From: Xestospongia bergquistia
Taxonomy: Eukaryota > Porifera > Demospongiae > Haplosclerida > Petrosiidae
Assembly: GCA_963965975.1 (NCBI GenBank)
Contig: OZ014424.1
Coordinates: 3,286,001-3,350,000 of the forward strand
Length of the DNA stretch: 64,000 nucleotides
Reading direction: 5' to 3'
Below the pieces are notes generated by a model. It was not told the DNA's origin. It worked only from the letters and a program-made list of their open reading frames with translations, and ran no database searches. Positions 47,973-58,673 of the stretch are shown piece after piece. Positions within the stretch are counted from its first letter, which is position 1; every line of letters begins with the position of its first letter. Made by a program: the position numbers and the translations under genes.

Positions 47973-48915
47973 TTATATGATGGAATACGCCCACTTTTCT
48001 GCGTCAGCAGATGTTGCAGAAAATCAACTCGAGTTTTTTGCCATTCCACTATCTCTGTTCTTAAAATGTTTTACTCTAGCTTCTGAAATGTTATACATCC
48101 ATAATTCAAACTGGAAGACAAAGTGAAATTATTTATTTTGTATAGCAGTAATAATCCCTGGCCCCTCCCAATAATACCAAAGTGGAATAGCTTCCCAGTG
48201 ACAACTAGCTACTATGTATAAATATTCTTGGTTAACTCTCTTACCTTGCCATGACCAATCAATCCTAATAAAAATTGATGTTGAGGAACAAATGAACTAT
48301 GTTTCTTAGCAACAGCTAATAACAGAACCATACCCTCTTCATGCATTACACTCTCTTCAGATTCTTTCCATGATGTTAGTGATACATGGAGAAATGTCTG
48401 TGACTATATCTGGAATAAATTTTTAGTAGGATCATCTGGGTCTTGGATCTCAAGCCATTGGGTGTGGCCACACCCTATTTATAAGTACAAATGAGAAGTG
48501 TTGCAGTAGTTAAAGGTGAGAGTTTATCAGCAGGTAAGAAAGAATAGATGTTTGTTTGAGTTTGTTTCTTTAAAATACTATAATTTCATTTATGTTAAAA
48601 TAGACGTAAGAGAAAAGAGAGTATGATAGAGAGGGAGCATCAGTTGTGTAGTTATTGGGTAGGGGGACCAGTTGTGATAAAAAGTAGTAGGGGATCCAGA
48701 GTCATTCATAGCTGATAGACAAGCTGGTATGGTGACCAGTAGTGATTCTTCAATGGTTGGGAAATCAGAGAGAATTGGAGGAGGGAAAAGACTGGGTAAA
48801 GGAGATAGGACAGACCCCATGGGTTAAAAAAGACTGGCAGATATGAGTACCATACCTATGAATGGGTGGATTAATAGAATGAATGTACAGATTAATAGAG
48901 TGATACATATTGTTA
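47973..48915 (+). repeat. Segmental duplication, copy B (fuller copy)
   Basis: Partner of 40203-40990. It keeps about 150-200 bp that copy A has lost, including the body of a minus-strand exon-like frame. Confidence 0.9.
48251..48475 (-). pseudogene. Unidentified minus-strand exon-like fragment
   Basis: The minus strand reads HTQWLEIQDPDDPTKNLFQ, a TAG, then in the same frame SQTFLHVSLTSWKESEESVM, HEEGMVLLLAVAKKHSSFV and PQHQFLLGLIGHGK. A good donor follows (GGCAAG|GTAAGAG or GGCAA|GGTAAG). The frame is open on both sides of the single stop, which suggests a host gene fragment with one nonsense codon. Copy A at 40455-40640 carries a shortened version. Family not recognised. Confidence 0.5.
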
Positions 48916-48970
48916 TGAATGTTAATCATTGCCAGGTACATCAAATCGTCCTTCAACCCGGCATATTAAC

Positions 48971-49146
48971 TCAAAAACCCTGTAATACATGTATTAATAA
49001 CTGGTCTGTCCAGTTTGGGTCATGCTTGAGATAAAAGATAGCCTCTTCACCTCCATCTAATGCATCATGTGTTACATAAGCATCAATAAAACTATTAATG
49101 GCAATGGCATCTAAAGCATTTTGAGTAATTTGAAGAGCTGTTTTAC
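48971..49146 (-). CDS. Unidentified exon-like frame, minus strand
   Basis: After an acceptor ACAACAG at 49147 the minus strand is open for about 58 codons: TALQITQNALDAIAINSFID, AYVTHDALDGGEEAIFYLKH and DPNWTDQLLIHVLQGF, with a stop at 48971-48973. A second frame just beyond (VEGRFDVPGND) also looks coding, so the real reading may shift there. It lies upstream, on the same strand, of the fragment at 48251-48475 and may belong to the same broken gene. No family recognised. Confidence 0.45.
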
Positions 49147-49149
49147 CTG

Positions 49150-50600
49150 TTGTATGTACATTGTATAATGAACAATAGAGAAAGACAAAGAGGAAGTAAA
49201 TAATAAATGGATGGATTGATGGATGGGTAGAAAATTGCTAAAAACGTGCACAAATATAATAATTACTTTTCATATTTCTTAGTTTCCAATGTTGTGGTGT
49301 GATATGTTTATAACAGGTTGATTGACATTCTAATTGTTGGGGACCAAATCACTCACTAGTTTGAATATTTTCACTTTGATTTCCTATAATTCCCTCTACC
49401 CACTTATCAGAACAAGACTGAGGGAGCAACAAGGGAATACACACATGACAAGTAGATCATTTAACAAAAATACTAAAAAGAGAACAGAACAATCATTAAC
49501 AAAGCACTCATTAATAAATATTCATTAATAAAACCATTTATCTGTTTGTGAATCCATATGTTCACCTGTCTTTCCATTAGTCTATCTACTCATCTGTCCA
49601 TTGATTTCATTGATATGTCCATCACTCTATCTCATTCATTTGTAATAAACAATAGCCACAATTATGTTATAATTGCAATGAGTGTTTTCATTGTTCTCTA
49701 CATATTGCATACTTTAGTGTAAAAATTGGGGTGGGGGGGGGCACAATAAGCATGTTGTAACTTTTTGGGGGGGCATGTGGCCCTGGTGATCATTATTTGC
49801 TTTGTTTATGTTGTAGTTAGTAATAGACATTGCTTTTTATAAGTGCTGTAATGGATGGATGAATGGATAAATGGACGAATGAATGAATGGATGGATGAAT
49901 AGATGAGTGGACGAATGAATGAATGGATGGATGAATGAATGACAAGGCTGACATTAAACTAACCAATAGAATTTGATGCATACAATCTTGAGCATTTAAC
50001 ACAAAGTTGATTTGTTCTTGGTTGAAATTACAATTTGCAAACTTTCCAGAACATCCTTGTACATGAGATGCTATGGATTATAAACGACATGAAAGGATGG
50101 GTTCTCCTATGACAAGAAGTTCTCTACACAAAAGAGCAACTCATCTTGTACTAACAACTCTATCTAGGGGAAAGAGAAGTGATCAGAAAGATAGAGAAGG
50201 AAATAGAGTAGGTATTGAACCAGCAGAATATTGTTCTAGAAAACTTGTTAGGACCCCAATATCAACTTAATTGATCTACAGAAGAAGAGGAAAAATGGTT
50301 AAATAAATGAATGGCCTGTTGATGTATTGAAGAGGTGAATGGATGCATGGATACAAGAGAGGTGGAGGAATTCCTGGTTTACCTTATAAGGAATGTCCAA
50401 TACTTTTTCTACAACAAGATATTGAAGACCAGATAGTGCACCAAGAACAGTTTATATTGTGGCTCCACCCACAATATCAGACCAACCTATGCTAAAATAC
50501 AACATAATTTTTTGATTCAAATTTTGAATGGACAAATAGCAAAAATAAATTAGTGTGTTAATGGTTGCTAGGTAACAAATACCTTTAATATTATTATTAT
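49150..50600. other. Non-coding stretch with GATG/AATG repeats and poly-G
   Basis: Contains a GTGGGGGGGGG run (about 49729-49740) and a second G7 at about 49766, plus the minisatellite at 49850-49942. A plus-strand frame at 50073-50270 is open but has no recognisable features. Nothing else supported. Confidence 0.4.
49850..49942. repeat. ATGGATGAATGA-type tandem repeat
   Basis: Repeats of ATGGATGGATGAATGAATGA-like words; related simple repeats at 50764-50860 and 41060-41165. Confidence 0.93.
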
Positions 50601-50604
50601 TGAG

Positions 50605-50757
50605 TCATTTCAGAGCAGTTGTGCAATATAAAATTAATAATAATGTGACATCTGTTGCGATGGTAAGAGTAGACTGATTAAGGCCCTGAAAGTTTTTGAT
50701 CTCTCTAACAAATGGATAAGAAGCTTCAAATGAGAATGTCACCACCAGTGAACAGGT
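50605..50757 (-). CDS. Possible small exon, minus strand, unidentified
   Basis: The frame CSLVVTFSFEASYPFVREIK, NFQGLNQSTLTIATD, VTLLLILYCTTALK ends in a stop at 50605. It has a hydrophobic segment near its end. Its upstream part runs into the AATG repeat, so only this portion could be coding. Weak support. Confidence 0.25.
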   Translation of the reverse strand, partial: TCSLVVTFSFEASYPFVREIKNFQGLNQSTLTIATDVTLLLILYCTTALK

Positions 50758-50981
50758 ATTGCATTGATTAAATAAATGAATAAATGAGTGAATGAATGGA
50801 TTAATAGACTGATGAATGGATACATGAAATAGAAAATGGATGGATAGATTCATGGAAGGGACATTAAACACTTACGGGTAGAATATTGCATTCAATAGTA
50901 ATATTTCATTGGATGGGTACCACCATAACCACTTCAATTTGAGAATCTAGACAAAGGACTGTCAAATTGATATATTTTTAA

Positions 50982-51889
50982 TAGTGTTGTTTTAGTAAGT
51001 AGGTACAGTTTTAGTTTTAGTTATAGTAATTTTACTAAATTGATCATGATTTAAGTTAAAGTTTTAGTAAATTTACAAAATGTAAATGAATTTTAGTTTA
51101 GTTATAGTTAGCATAATCGTTTTAGTTTTAGTTTTAGTTATGGTTTAATTGTTTGCTCAAAGCTTATCGACTTGGGACTTTGTACAGCATGTCTAGCTCA
51201 TGCACTAAATCCTTGAACTCCTGGCTTTCAACAATGCTATGTGGCACACTTGTGCTTTCAATGAAAATTGTCAATTTTTTGGTAATCTTCTTATATTTTT
51301 CACTCTTCACATCATACCCAACACATTCTGTCAAAGACAGTTGTCTTTCAGACTCAGAGCATTTGTAAAGATGCTGCTGCTTCTTTTCTCTTTTTTCTCC
51401 TTCTCCTTTCTTTCCAGTTCCTTTAAAATATCAGGGTGGTGTTTTCACAAATGTTTTTTCAGATTAGTCATGAACTTTCCGTTTACTTTGGCTCCACACT
51501 CGTGACTTTTTCCATCAACATTAAAAATACACCTGCTATAGCATTCAGCTTTATCAAAATGAAAGTAGCCCCAAATCAATCGTTTAGGACGACCTATTGT
51601 TAATTTAGAAGCACTAGCACTAGCCATTTTGACATAATGGAAACCGAAGCATGTGCTGAATCAATCAAGTGTGGCTATCAACTATTCAACCTCAAAGAAG
51701 TATTAAATTGCTCATATCCATTCTGTAAAATTTAATGTTCACTAAAATGTCTGAGAATATTAGTTATAGTTATAGTTGAAGTAAGTTTGTGCGAAATAGT
51801 TTTAGTTATTTTAGTTATAGTTAACTAAAAAGATTTAGGCTTACTAAAATGCATTTTAATTTTAGTTATAGCTAACTAAAACAACACTA
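50982..51889. mobile_element. hAT deletion derivative with BED-finger relic
   Basis: The 908-bp element starts TAGTGTTGTTTTAGT and ends ACTAAAACAACACTA, with an exact 8-bp target duplication ATTTTTAA at 50974-50981 and 51890-51897. Subterminal sequence is dense in TTTAGTT/TAGTTATAG words at both ends. It keeps the N-terminal part of a minus-strand hAT transposase and lacks the rest. The empty site is preserved in the sister block at 46235-46840. Confidence 0.94.
51150..51627 (-). pseudogene. N-terminal fragment of a hAT (ZBED-type) transposase
   Basis: From the ATG at 51627 the minus strand encodes a BED zinc finger: RLIWGYFHFDKAE, CGAKVNGKFMTNLKKHL. A TGA then replaces the usual Arg or Lys codon, followed by KHHPDILKELERKEKEKKEK in the same frame. 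Further on, in another frame, LTECVGYDVKSEKYKKITKK, LTIFIESTSVPHSIVESQEF and KDLVHELDMLYKVPSR match the segment that follows the BED finger in hAT proteins. The rest of the protein, including the catalytic core, has been deleted. Confidence 0.85.
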
Positions 51890-53020
51890 ATTTTTAAAGA
51901 AACCATCTTGAATACAACATCCTATTACCTTATCAATGGATGGGTGGATAGATGAATGAAGCAGTACTATAGAGGTATCTACCATAATAGTGAAGCTTTA
52001 AGACCCCTTCCATGATACATGATTTGTGTCTGAGGAACAAAAGGATCCTTGTATGAAAGATGCAAATAAACCACACACCCTATTTGTTGTTTCCAATCTG
52101 ATTGTTTAAATGACCAGAGTAGGATACATATAGACATGAATACACATATATATAGATGTATTTTCTTATTGTTCATTTTAGGAACCATAAGAGAATGATC
52201 GGAGAAAAGCTTATTTGTAAAATCAGTAAAGGAAACTGGCTTCTGAAATTTCACAAAAAAGGGTCTATGATAATCTATTTCTGGAGTGTTTTGTCCTTAA
52301 AATCTATACTGAGGTTAGAACAATAACACATCTACATGTTAATTTAGTAGGATGCACATTAATTAGATACTTACAAGCTATCAAAGGGCAGATGGACTAA
52401 TGTCAGATGTATGCGATGGCAAGTCTTACAAAGAGCATCCTTTGTTCTGTATTATTTCCACTGTTTTGGAAATTATGTTATATTATGATGACCTTGAAGT
52501 ATGCAATCCTCTTTCCTCCAGAACCAAAATTCATAAACTATTTACTTATTTAATCTCTTGATCAATGTAATATTGACATTCACAAACCATTGTTATTGTA
52601 CTGTAGCTATATTCTTGGTAATATACCTTCAATATATCATTCAACCATGTCATCAATACAACTGTTTTCTATCACTAAGTCTTCAATACTGTCAAGTATA
52701 GCCTACAGAAGGTATTGCACTATTGTGAGCACTATTTAGATGGTAGAAAGGGTACAATATTCCGAAAAGTCTTGCTAAACGCCATTAGACATGCATGTGA
52801 TATTACTCACAAACAAAGAGCAACATTTTAACTACTACAAGGAACTGGTAAATATATATTTCATGTAATTATGTACTTTGTCTGTTCATCTTCTAGCTAC
52901 TTCAGTTCACTTGCTTGACTGAGTCTATAGTTCTCAATTTCAAGAAGAGATTACATTAAGCAGTAGCTGTATAATTGTATTAAATGCAATACAAAACATT
53001 ACATATATATGTATGTATAA

Positions 53021-54210
53021 GAATCCAGAGACGATTACTACAAGAGAACTCTCTTACTTTCCAAACCGCATTTGAAACAGCGCAAGCTATGGAAATAGTA
53101 GCACGAGACATCAACGATATTAGGCAAGACCTTACAACCGACCATCATCATCGTCACTACAGGAACCAGTTCATTTGGTTAGGAAACATACTAAAACCCC
53201 AACATGTCATCGTTGTGGACAATATTTGGGTCATGTTATTGACGCCCAAGGTCTACATCCAGCCACTTCTAAAATAAAAGCCATTAGTCAAGCCCCAGCT
53301 CCCTCAAACGCTACTGAGCTGAAATCATTCTTGGGACTCTTAAACTACTATCACAAGTTTCTCCCAAACCTCTCTACTACTTTAGCTCCGTTACATAAAC
53401 TGTTACACAAAAACATGCCTTGGACATGGTCAGAAGAACAAGACACTGCATTTAAGGAAGCTAAATCACTCCTTCAGTCTTCATCCTTATTAGTACACTA
53501 CGATCGTAACAAACCATTACTACTGTCATGTGACGCTTCACCTTACGGTCTAGGCGCAGTCCTAAGTCACCAAATGCCTGACGGAACCGAGAAACCCATT
53601 ACGTTCATTTCTCGCACTTTAAACGTAGCTGAAAAGAAGTATTCACAGCTAGAAAAAGAAGCTCTTGCTATTGTATTCGCTGTGCGAAAGTTACATCACT
53701 ATCTCTATGGACTACATTTCACTCTCTACTCTGATACCTACTGGATGAATCACGTCAAATTCCAATTCTCGCATCATCCCGAATTCAGAGATGGGCACTT
53801 ACACTTGCAGCATATTCCTACACTATTAAACACAAACCAGGCACTCAATTGGCCAATGCAGATGCTTTAAGTAGATTACCCCTACTGGTAACACTACCAT
53901 ACGTACCCATCCCAGGTGATATTATATTATTGCTTAACCATTTGTCTGAATCAGTCATACAGGCTAATCACATCGAGACTTGGATAGACAAAGATCCACT
54001 ACTTTCATGTATTCGACATTCAATTCAAACAGCTTCGACATTATCCGATTCAGAGACTGATCTTACTATTCGCCCGTACATGCAACGTCACTCTGAACTC
54101 AGTGTGATTGACGGATGGATTCTCTGGGGATCGAGAGTTGTCATTCCCTCTGAAGGTACTATTCCACTTTCTATTCTACTTGAGTTCGGTCTTTCTCAAT
54201 TCTTCTATTC
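53021..54210 (+). mobile_element. Ty3/Gypsy retrotransposon fossil, partial
   Basis: A fragment of a Ty3/Gypsy-family LTR element inserted at the end of the duplicated block. Recognisable parts in order are the tail of Gag with a zinc-knuckle remnant (about 53030-53230), the end of reverse transcriptase with the RNase H domain (about 53230-53730), and the connection towards the integrase (about 53840-54200). Most of the reverse transcriptase and integrase are absent, and no LTR was found on either side. It is broken, with several breaks; the parts are still easily read, so it is not among the oldest sequences here. Confidence 0.9.
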
Positions 54211-55400
54211 TAAGCTGGGCCACGAACACAACATGGTCTATTACTTCATTATTAATGTAGTGAAATTGTAATGCATATATACATTAGTCTTGTACCATTA
54301 TAATAAAAATATTAATGCTATATCTATAAATAAAACACTTATTCTCGTGATTTTAATTACCTCTGTAACTACATCAGCACCAAGTCTAATACTTAACAAC
54401 ATCTGTACATCCTTCATAATTTGCATAATGAAGAACTGCCCACACTCTCTATTGTAATGACAAACAAAAATCAACTGTCAGATTATACCACCAACACATA
54501 AAAATAATTCTACAAACATATACAAACCACATAAAAGTTATATTGTCTAAAATTAAGCTCCCATATATCTATTGCTTAGCTAATACTGGAAAATAACTTA
54601 TAATATTAGTATGGATACTTGTCACAAGCTCTGTGATTTGGATCTTTATTTAACCAAAGTGGAACTAAAGTTACTATAGAAACAATAACTTTGTGGTCTC
54701 AATCACTAAGAAACCTGTGGCAAGAATTTAAATCTCTTAAGGCATAAGTAGTGCCAGATCATTTTACAGTTTTATTTTTATGACACTTTTCCTTATATTT
54801 TTAGTATAGCTTAGGACCTAAACTTATCCAACAAATTGAATTCTAATTGAATTGTATGTTAATTAATTTTAATATCTTTGAAGTAAAGTTAAGATTGACT
54901 TTCAAAAATATTTTTTTCAATTTATATAATATATTTTGCTGCCAAAAGTGGACCTATCTCTGGGAACAAATTTTGCAGTATAGGTCCAAATTAAGCAGCG
55001 AAATTGGGTCCTAGGTCAAAATTTAACTTGCATAAATTGGACCTAGGTCCAACTTTAATTAGGAACAAATTTGCCATGACAGCTACTTATTACACTGCCA
55101 CCAAGAAGAAAAATTAGAGAAAAGGAAGAGGATACAAACTATCTTTGAGTGTTTCAACAATGGAAAATGTAGCTTAAATGACTATCTTGAAGTTATGAAA
55201 CATTTACATGGACTTCAAATTATGCCAGTAGAATGAATTATATATTAATAGTTGTTACTTACTAACAGGAATGTTAATAATAGTTAATTTATAACTATTA
55301 ACAACAAGAGTTGATCTCACGAGATTGATCAAAAAAGAGTTGATTTTGTGGGAGTTGATCTCATGGGAATTGATCGCATGGTACCAAATCGTTTATTCGA
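54211..55400. other. AT-rich stretch, no gene seen
   Basis: Short words related to GGACCTAGGTCC recur at 54946-55052 in both orientations. A GAGTTGATCTCATGGGA-type repeat begins at 55309. Otherwise nothing recognisable. Confidence 0.4.
55309..55390. repeat. GTTGATCTCATGGGA-type repeat, first copy
   Basis: GAGTTGATCTCACGAGATTG, ATCAAAAAAGAGTTGAT and GAGTTGATCTCATGGGAATT lie in series. A similar 55-bp series occurs at 56150-56205. The two flank the first exons of the spliced fragment at 55404-56432. Confidence 0.75.
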
Positions 55401-55403
55401 GTG

Positions 55404-56211
55404 ATGTTCTCAGCTGTTGATGATACAGCTGGTGGTACACTCTCTCACAAGGCTTATAGTCCTAACATTTTGTTACAATTACCAGTGAAGAGATTGTTAC
55501 AACATGTATCAGGTCACCAGGTAAGTATGGTTGCTATGACAACACTATATTGCCTCAAGACATGGAATAACTTCTACTATTATCTTTCTCTTAAATGCAC
55601 ACTCACAATCAGGAAGCTTATCTGAATCATCTCCAATTTTCCATACCTTTGTCTTCCAGAGGACTGGATAAAACAAGACACACTCTTCATCAAGGTACCT
55701 AAATTATTTACCACACCCATAAATTAATATCTGTCCATTTTGGTCATTATTATAAAGATGTATTTGCACATGTTCATGTATTTGTACATGTATAGGATTC
55801 AATTTCTTTTCAAACTAACATTTTAAAAGTGCAATACATGTTTAATTGAAACTATAATACTTGCTGGCTTTTATAATACCTTATCTTTAATATAACTTCT
55901 TTAATAAGTAACTACAATGAGTTTAGTTACCAAGCTAGAGCCAACCAGGGGTGGGGGGTGATAAAGGTACAAATTCAGACATATTAACATATAATTGGCA
56001 CATGTAACTGTTCTTGCAATAGAGAAGTTTTACACTTGTGAAGCTATGACTAGATTTTGATAAGTTAAAGGTTAAAGTTGATTCCTCAAAGAAGTTAGGT
56101 CTTTGATGAAGTTAAGCATGTGAATTTAATTTTTGTACAAATGAGTTGATCTCATTGAATTGATCAAAAAAGAGTTGATAACGAGAGAGTTGATCTCATG
56201 GGATGATCCTT

Positions 56212-56251
<40 letters not shown>

Positions 56252-56432
56252 CACACACACACACATATAATTTTATTTTTAACTCTGACAAACCTTACAC
56301 TTTAGAAGAACGTGCCTCAAACTCCTATTTCTTGTGTGTGCCTTTCTGTATATCTCGAAGGTGAGGTGGTTGTTTTTCCTCAGTTTATTGGAAATTTATG
56401 GTGAAAGTGAAGTGTTAGAGTTTGTATCAGAA
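55404..56432 (+). CDS. Unidentified spliced coding fragment, four exon-like segments
   Basis: The segments 55404-55520, 55613-55694, 56306-56360 and 56384-56432 stay open and in phase when joined at GT..AG borders (GTAAGTATGG; CAATCAG|GAAG; CAAG|GTACC; TTTAG|AAG; GAAG|GTGAGG; TCCTCAG|TTT; GAA|GTAAGT). They read AVDDTAGGTLSHKAYSPNIL, LQLPVKRLLQHVSGHQ, EAYLNHLQFSIPLSSRGLDK, TRHTLHQEERASNSYFLCV and LLEIYGESEVLEFVSE. The agreement of phase over four segments argues for a real gene. Against a working copy, the third intron would be only 23 bp, and the second (611 bp) holds a repeat and a CA microsatellite. No start or end is defined and no family is recognised. Confidence 0.45.
56150..56205. repeat. 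GTTGATCTCATGGGA-type repeat, second copy
   Basis: GAGTTGATCTCATTGAATTG, ATCAAAAAAGAGTTGATAAC and GAGTTGATCTCATGGGATGA match the series at 55309-55390. Confidence 0.75.
56216..56270. repeat. (AC)n and (AT)n microsatellite
   Basis: ACACAC run, ATATATAT, then a second ACACAC run. Confidence 0.95.
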
Positions 56433-56779
56433 GTAAGTTTATTATAATAGTAGATAAAGGTGTAATAAAGAAAGATATCAAATGTTTTAGGGAGAAACTT
56501 TAGTGTTTTTTTGTTTCAAAGATATTTAGGATGTGTGGATCAGTGTAATACTAAACAAAGTATATAGACTTCTTGCTGGACATATAAATACTGTTTTTTT
56601 GATGTTGTCTATCCAGTGTTCAATTTTATACATACACTGTTACTCTTATATGTTCGGATGTACAGGAAAAGTACATTTGGTGAAACTGCTTGAGACCAGG
56701 TTAGAATGTAGCAAAAGTGACATGAAGGAAACCGTGTCATTAATTTTCATATTTTGCCAATCTTGGCTAAAAAATAAAA

Positions 56780-58420
56780 TGTGGAAGCGATAATGTGGAA
56801 GCAGTGAAGGACAAGCTGGTGATGGAGCAATTAATTGAGACACTCCCTTGTTATGTACATATATGGGTGAAGGAGTGTAAGCCTAAGACAAGTAAGGAGG
56901 CTGGAGAGTATGCTGATGATTACCTCCAGGCCAGAGAACCCTGACTGGACTCATCAAATGGAAAGCAATCTTATGGCACATCTGGAGGAGTACATGGACT
57001 GTGTCATGGATGTGGTAAACCTGGACATAAGGTGAAGAATTGTCCTACTACCAAAATAGCTGGCATGTTGGCAACGACTAGTACTGGAAATGGAGGCTCA
57101 GGTAGTAGAAGGACAGAAAGAGGAAAGAAGGATATTGAATGCTACAACTGTGATGAGAAAGGACATTACTCTTCACATTGTCCTCATATAATGCCATGTT
57201 CTGTGGGCAGAACAACACTCAGCAGGAGTCTGGAATAATGCGATTTGGAACAGTAGAGGGTAAATATGTGAAAAATATTCTATTAGACACAAGTTGCTCA
57301 AGGACTCTAGTGCATTGGAAGCTAGTACCTGAAGAGGTGTTCCTTTGATAGAAGAGCTACTACAGTGTGTTGTCCACATGGAGACACAGTGTTGTATCCC
57401 TTGGCAAAGGTGCACATGGGAGTTGAGGGAAAAACAATAGAAGTTGAGGCTGCTGTGTCAGATCGCTTACCTGTGGGAGTACTGTTGGGTACGGATGTGT
57501 CCCAACTACCCGGGGTATTAACTCAACAGAACTCTGGAGTAGGGGAACCGGAGAAGGCCATGGGAATAATGACAAGAGCTGCAGTACGGAAACAGAGGGA
57601 ACAAAAGGTTGAGAAGAAACAATTAGAGGAGAAATACGGAATGACATCAAACCCATTAATGAAAGAGAAGCAGAGAACTGAAGCAAAGGGCGATGATCAT
57701 GATAAGGAGGAAGAAGACAAGAGTGAAGAGACAGATTGGATGACGATGATAGATGATGACTTGTTTGGGAAATCTTGAGAGAAGAGAAGATTAAGCAGAA
57801 ACATGAAGAGAGCAAACAATGAACAGCACAACAGAAGTGGAGGATCAGGTGACAACCATATTCGAAGGATTGAAGACACTACATAAGACTGACCCATCAT
57901 TGGAATCAGTCAGGAATAAAGCTTATGCAAATCATACAACTGCTAGTGGAATACGATTCTACTGGAAAGATTGTCTACTGTGAAGATATTGGATGCCACC
58001 TGGTAGAGATGGTGAAGACATGGCTGTAGAACAACTCGTGCTTCTAAAGGAATGTCGTGACAGAGTTATAAGTCTGGCACATTCCATTCCCCTAACTGGT
58101 CATTTGGGCCGAGACAAGACAACTCAACATATCTTACAGCGGTTCTATTGGCCAACTATATACAGAGATGTTGTGGAGTACTGCCGGACACGTGGATGGC
58201 CAACCCAAGACAGTATTTGTGACGCCCTTCAGGCTATTTCAGTTCAATGTTATGCTATTTGGTCTCCAAGGTGCTCCGGCAACATTTCAACGATTAATGG
58301 ATAAGGTTTTACAATTTACATGGTATGGAAGAATTTGAAGCAGCCTACTTGGATGATGTAGTGATTTTCAGTGACAGCTGGAGTGAGAACTTGGAACATC
58401 TCACTCGAGTTTTTAACAGT
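56780..58420 (+). mobile_element. Second Ty3/Gypsy retrotransposon fossil, rearranged
   Basis: Parts seen on the plus strand are a Gag tail with two zinc-knuckle (CCHC) motifs (about 56990-57050 and 57140-57185), an aspartic-protease-like region (about 57240-57530), a charged linker (about 57560-57780), an integrase zinc-binding (HHCC-type) region (about 57990-58190), and a reverse-transcriptase palm piece with a YLDD-type active-site box (about 58195-58405). The usual Ty3/Gypsy order puts reverse transcriptase before integrase; here the integrase piece comes first, so the copy is rearranged as well as incomplete. No LTRs recognised. It is broken, with many breaks, and looks older than the fossil at 53021. 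Confidence 0.85.
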
Positions 58421-58607
58421 ATCAGAAGCAGTCTTATCAATATCTATGCCAATTAATATATTTTGTGAATTACCATGATGTAAGTAGATGTCTATGGGTA
58501 TGAACATGTAAGATGTCTCATTAATGGATCTTTGACTTTGTCGTCAATAATAAATATATCTCCAGTCCATGTCATTCTTAGTCTCACGACTGCCTTTGAG
58601 AGAAAAG
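58405..58607 (-). pseudogene. Unidentified minus-strand gene fragment
   Basis: After a pyrimidine-rich acceptor (TTTTCTCTCAAAG) at about 58594 the minus strand encodes AVVRLRMTWTGDIFIIDDKV, KDPLMRHL. One shift later it reads MFIPIDIYLHHGNSQNILIG, IDIDKTASDTV. Composition suggests a decayed host exon with one frame change. It overlaps the end of the Gypsy fossil, which may have inserted into it. Not identified. Confidence 0.4.
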
Positions 58608-58673
58608 TATACATGTCAATTAATTTATGCAATGTTTATGAATTTCATTTCAAAAGTCTTTGTCTCAAATTAG

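Larger units (their letters stand above)
50911..53020 (+). repeat. Dispersed duplicated block, interrupted copy
   Basis: Matches 46235-46840 in three pieces: 50911-50981, 51890-52375 and about 52956-53020. The gaps are the hAT derivative (50982-51889) and about 580 bp of extra sequence at 52376-52955 that has no inverted ends or clear target duplication. Confidence 0.88.

Noticed and set aside
48590-49034. Open frames of 63-76 codons in GATG-rich DNA
   Set aside because: Composition follows the simple repeats, and none is kept between the two duplicated copies.
52376-52955. PIF/Harbinger-type insertion suggested by nearby TTA words
   Set aside because: No inverted ends could be found, and the three-base words are expected by chance in AT-rich DNA.
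53021-54210. Full-length Gypsy element with LTRs
   Set aside because: No pair of direct long repeats flanks the coding parts, and most of the element is missing.
57360-57900. Minus-strand open frames of up to 151 codons
   Set aside because: They lie opposite the Gypsy fossil and read as low-complexity Ser/Leu sequence, so they are shadows.
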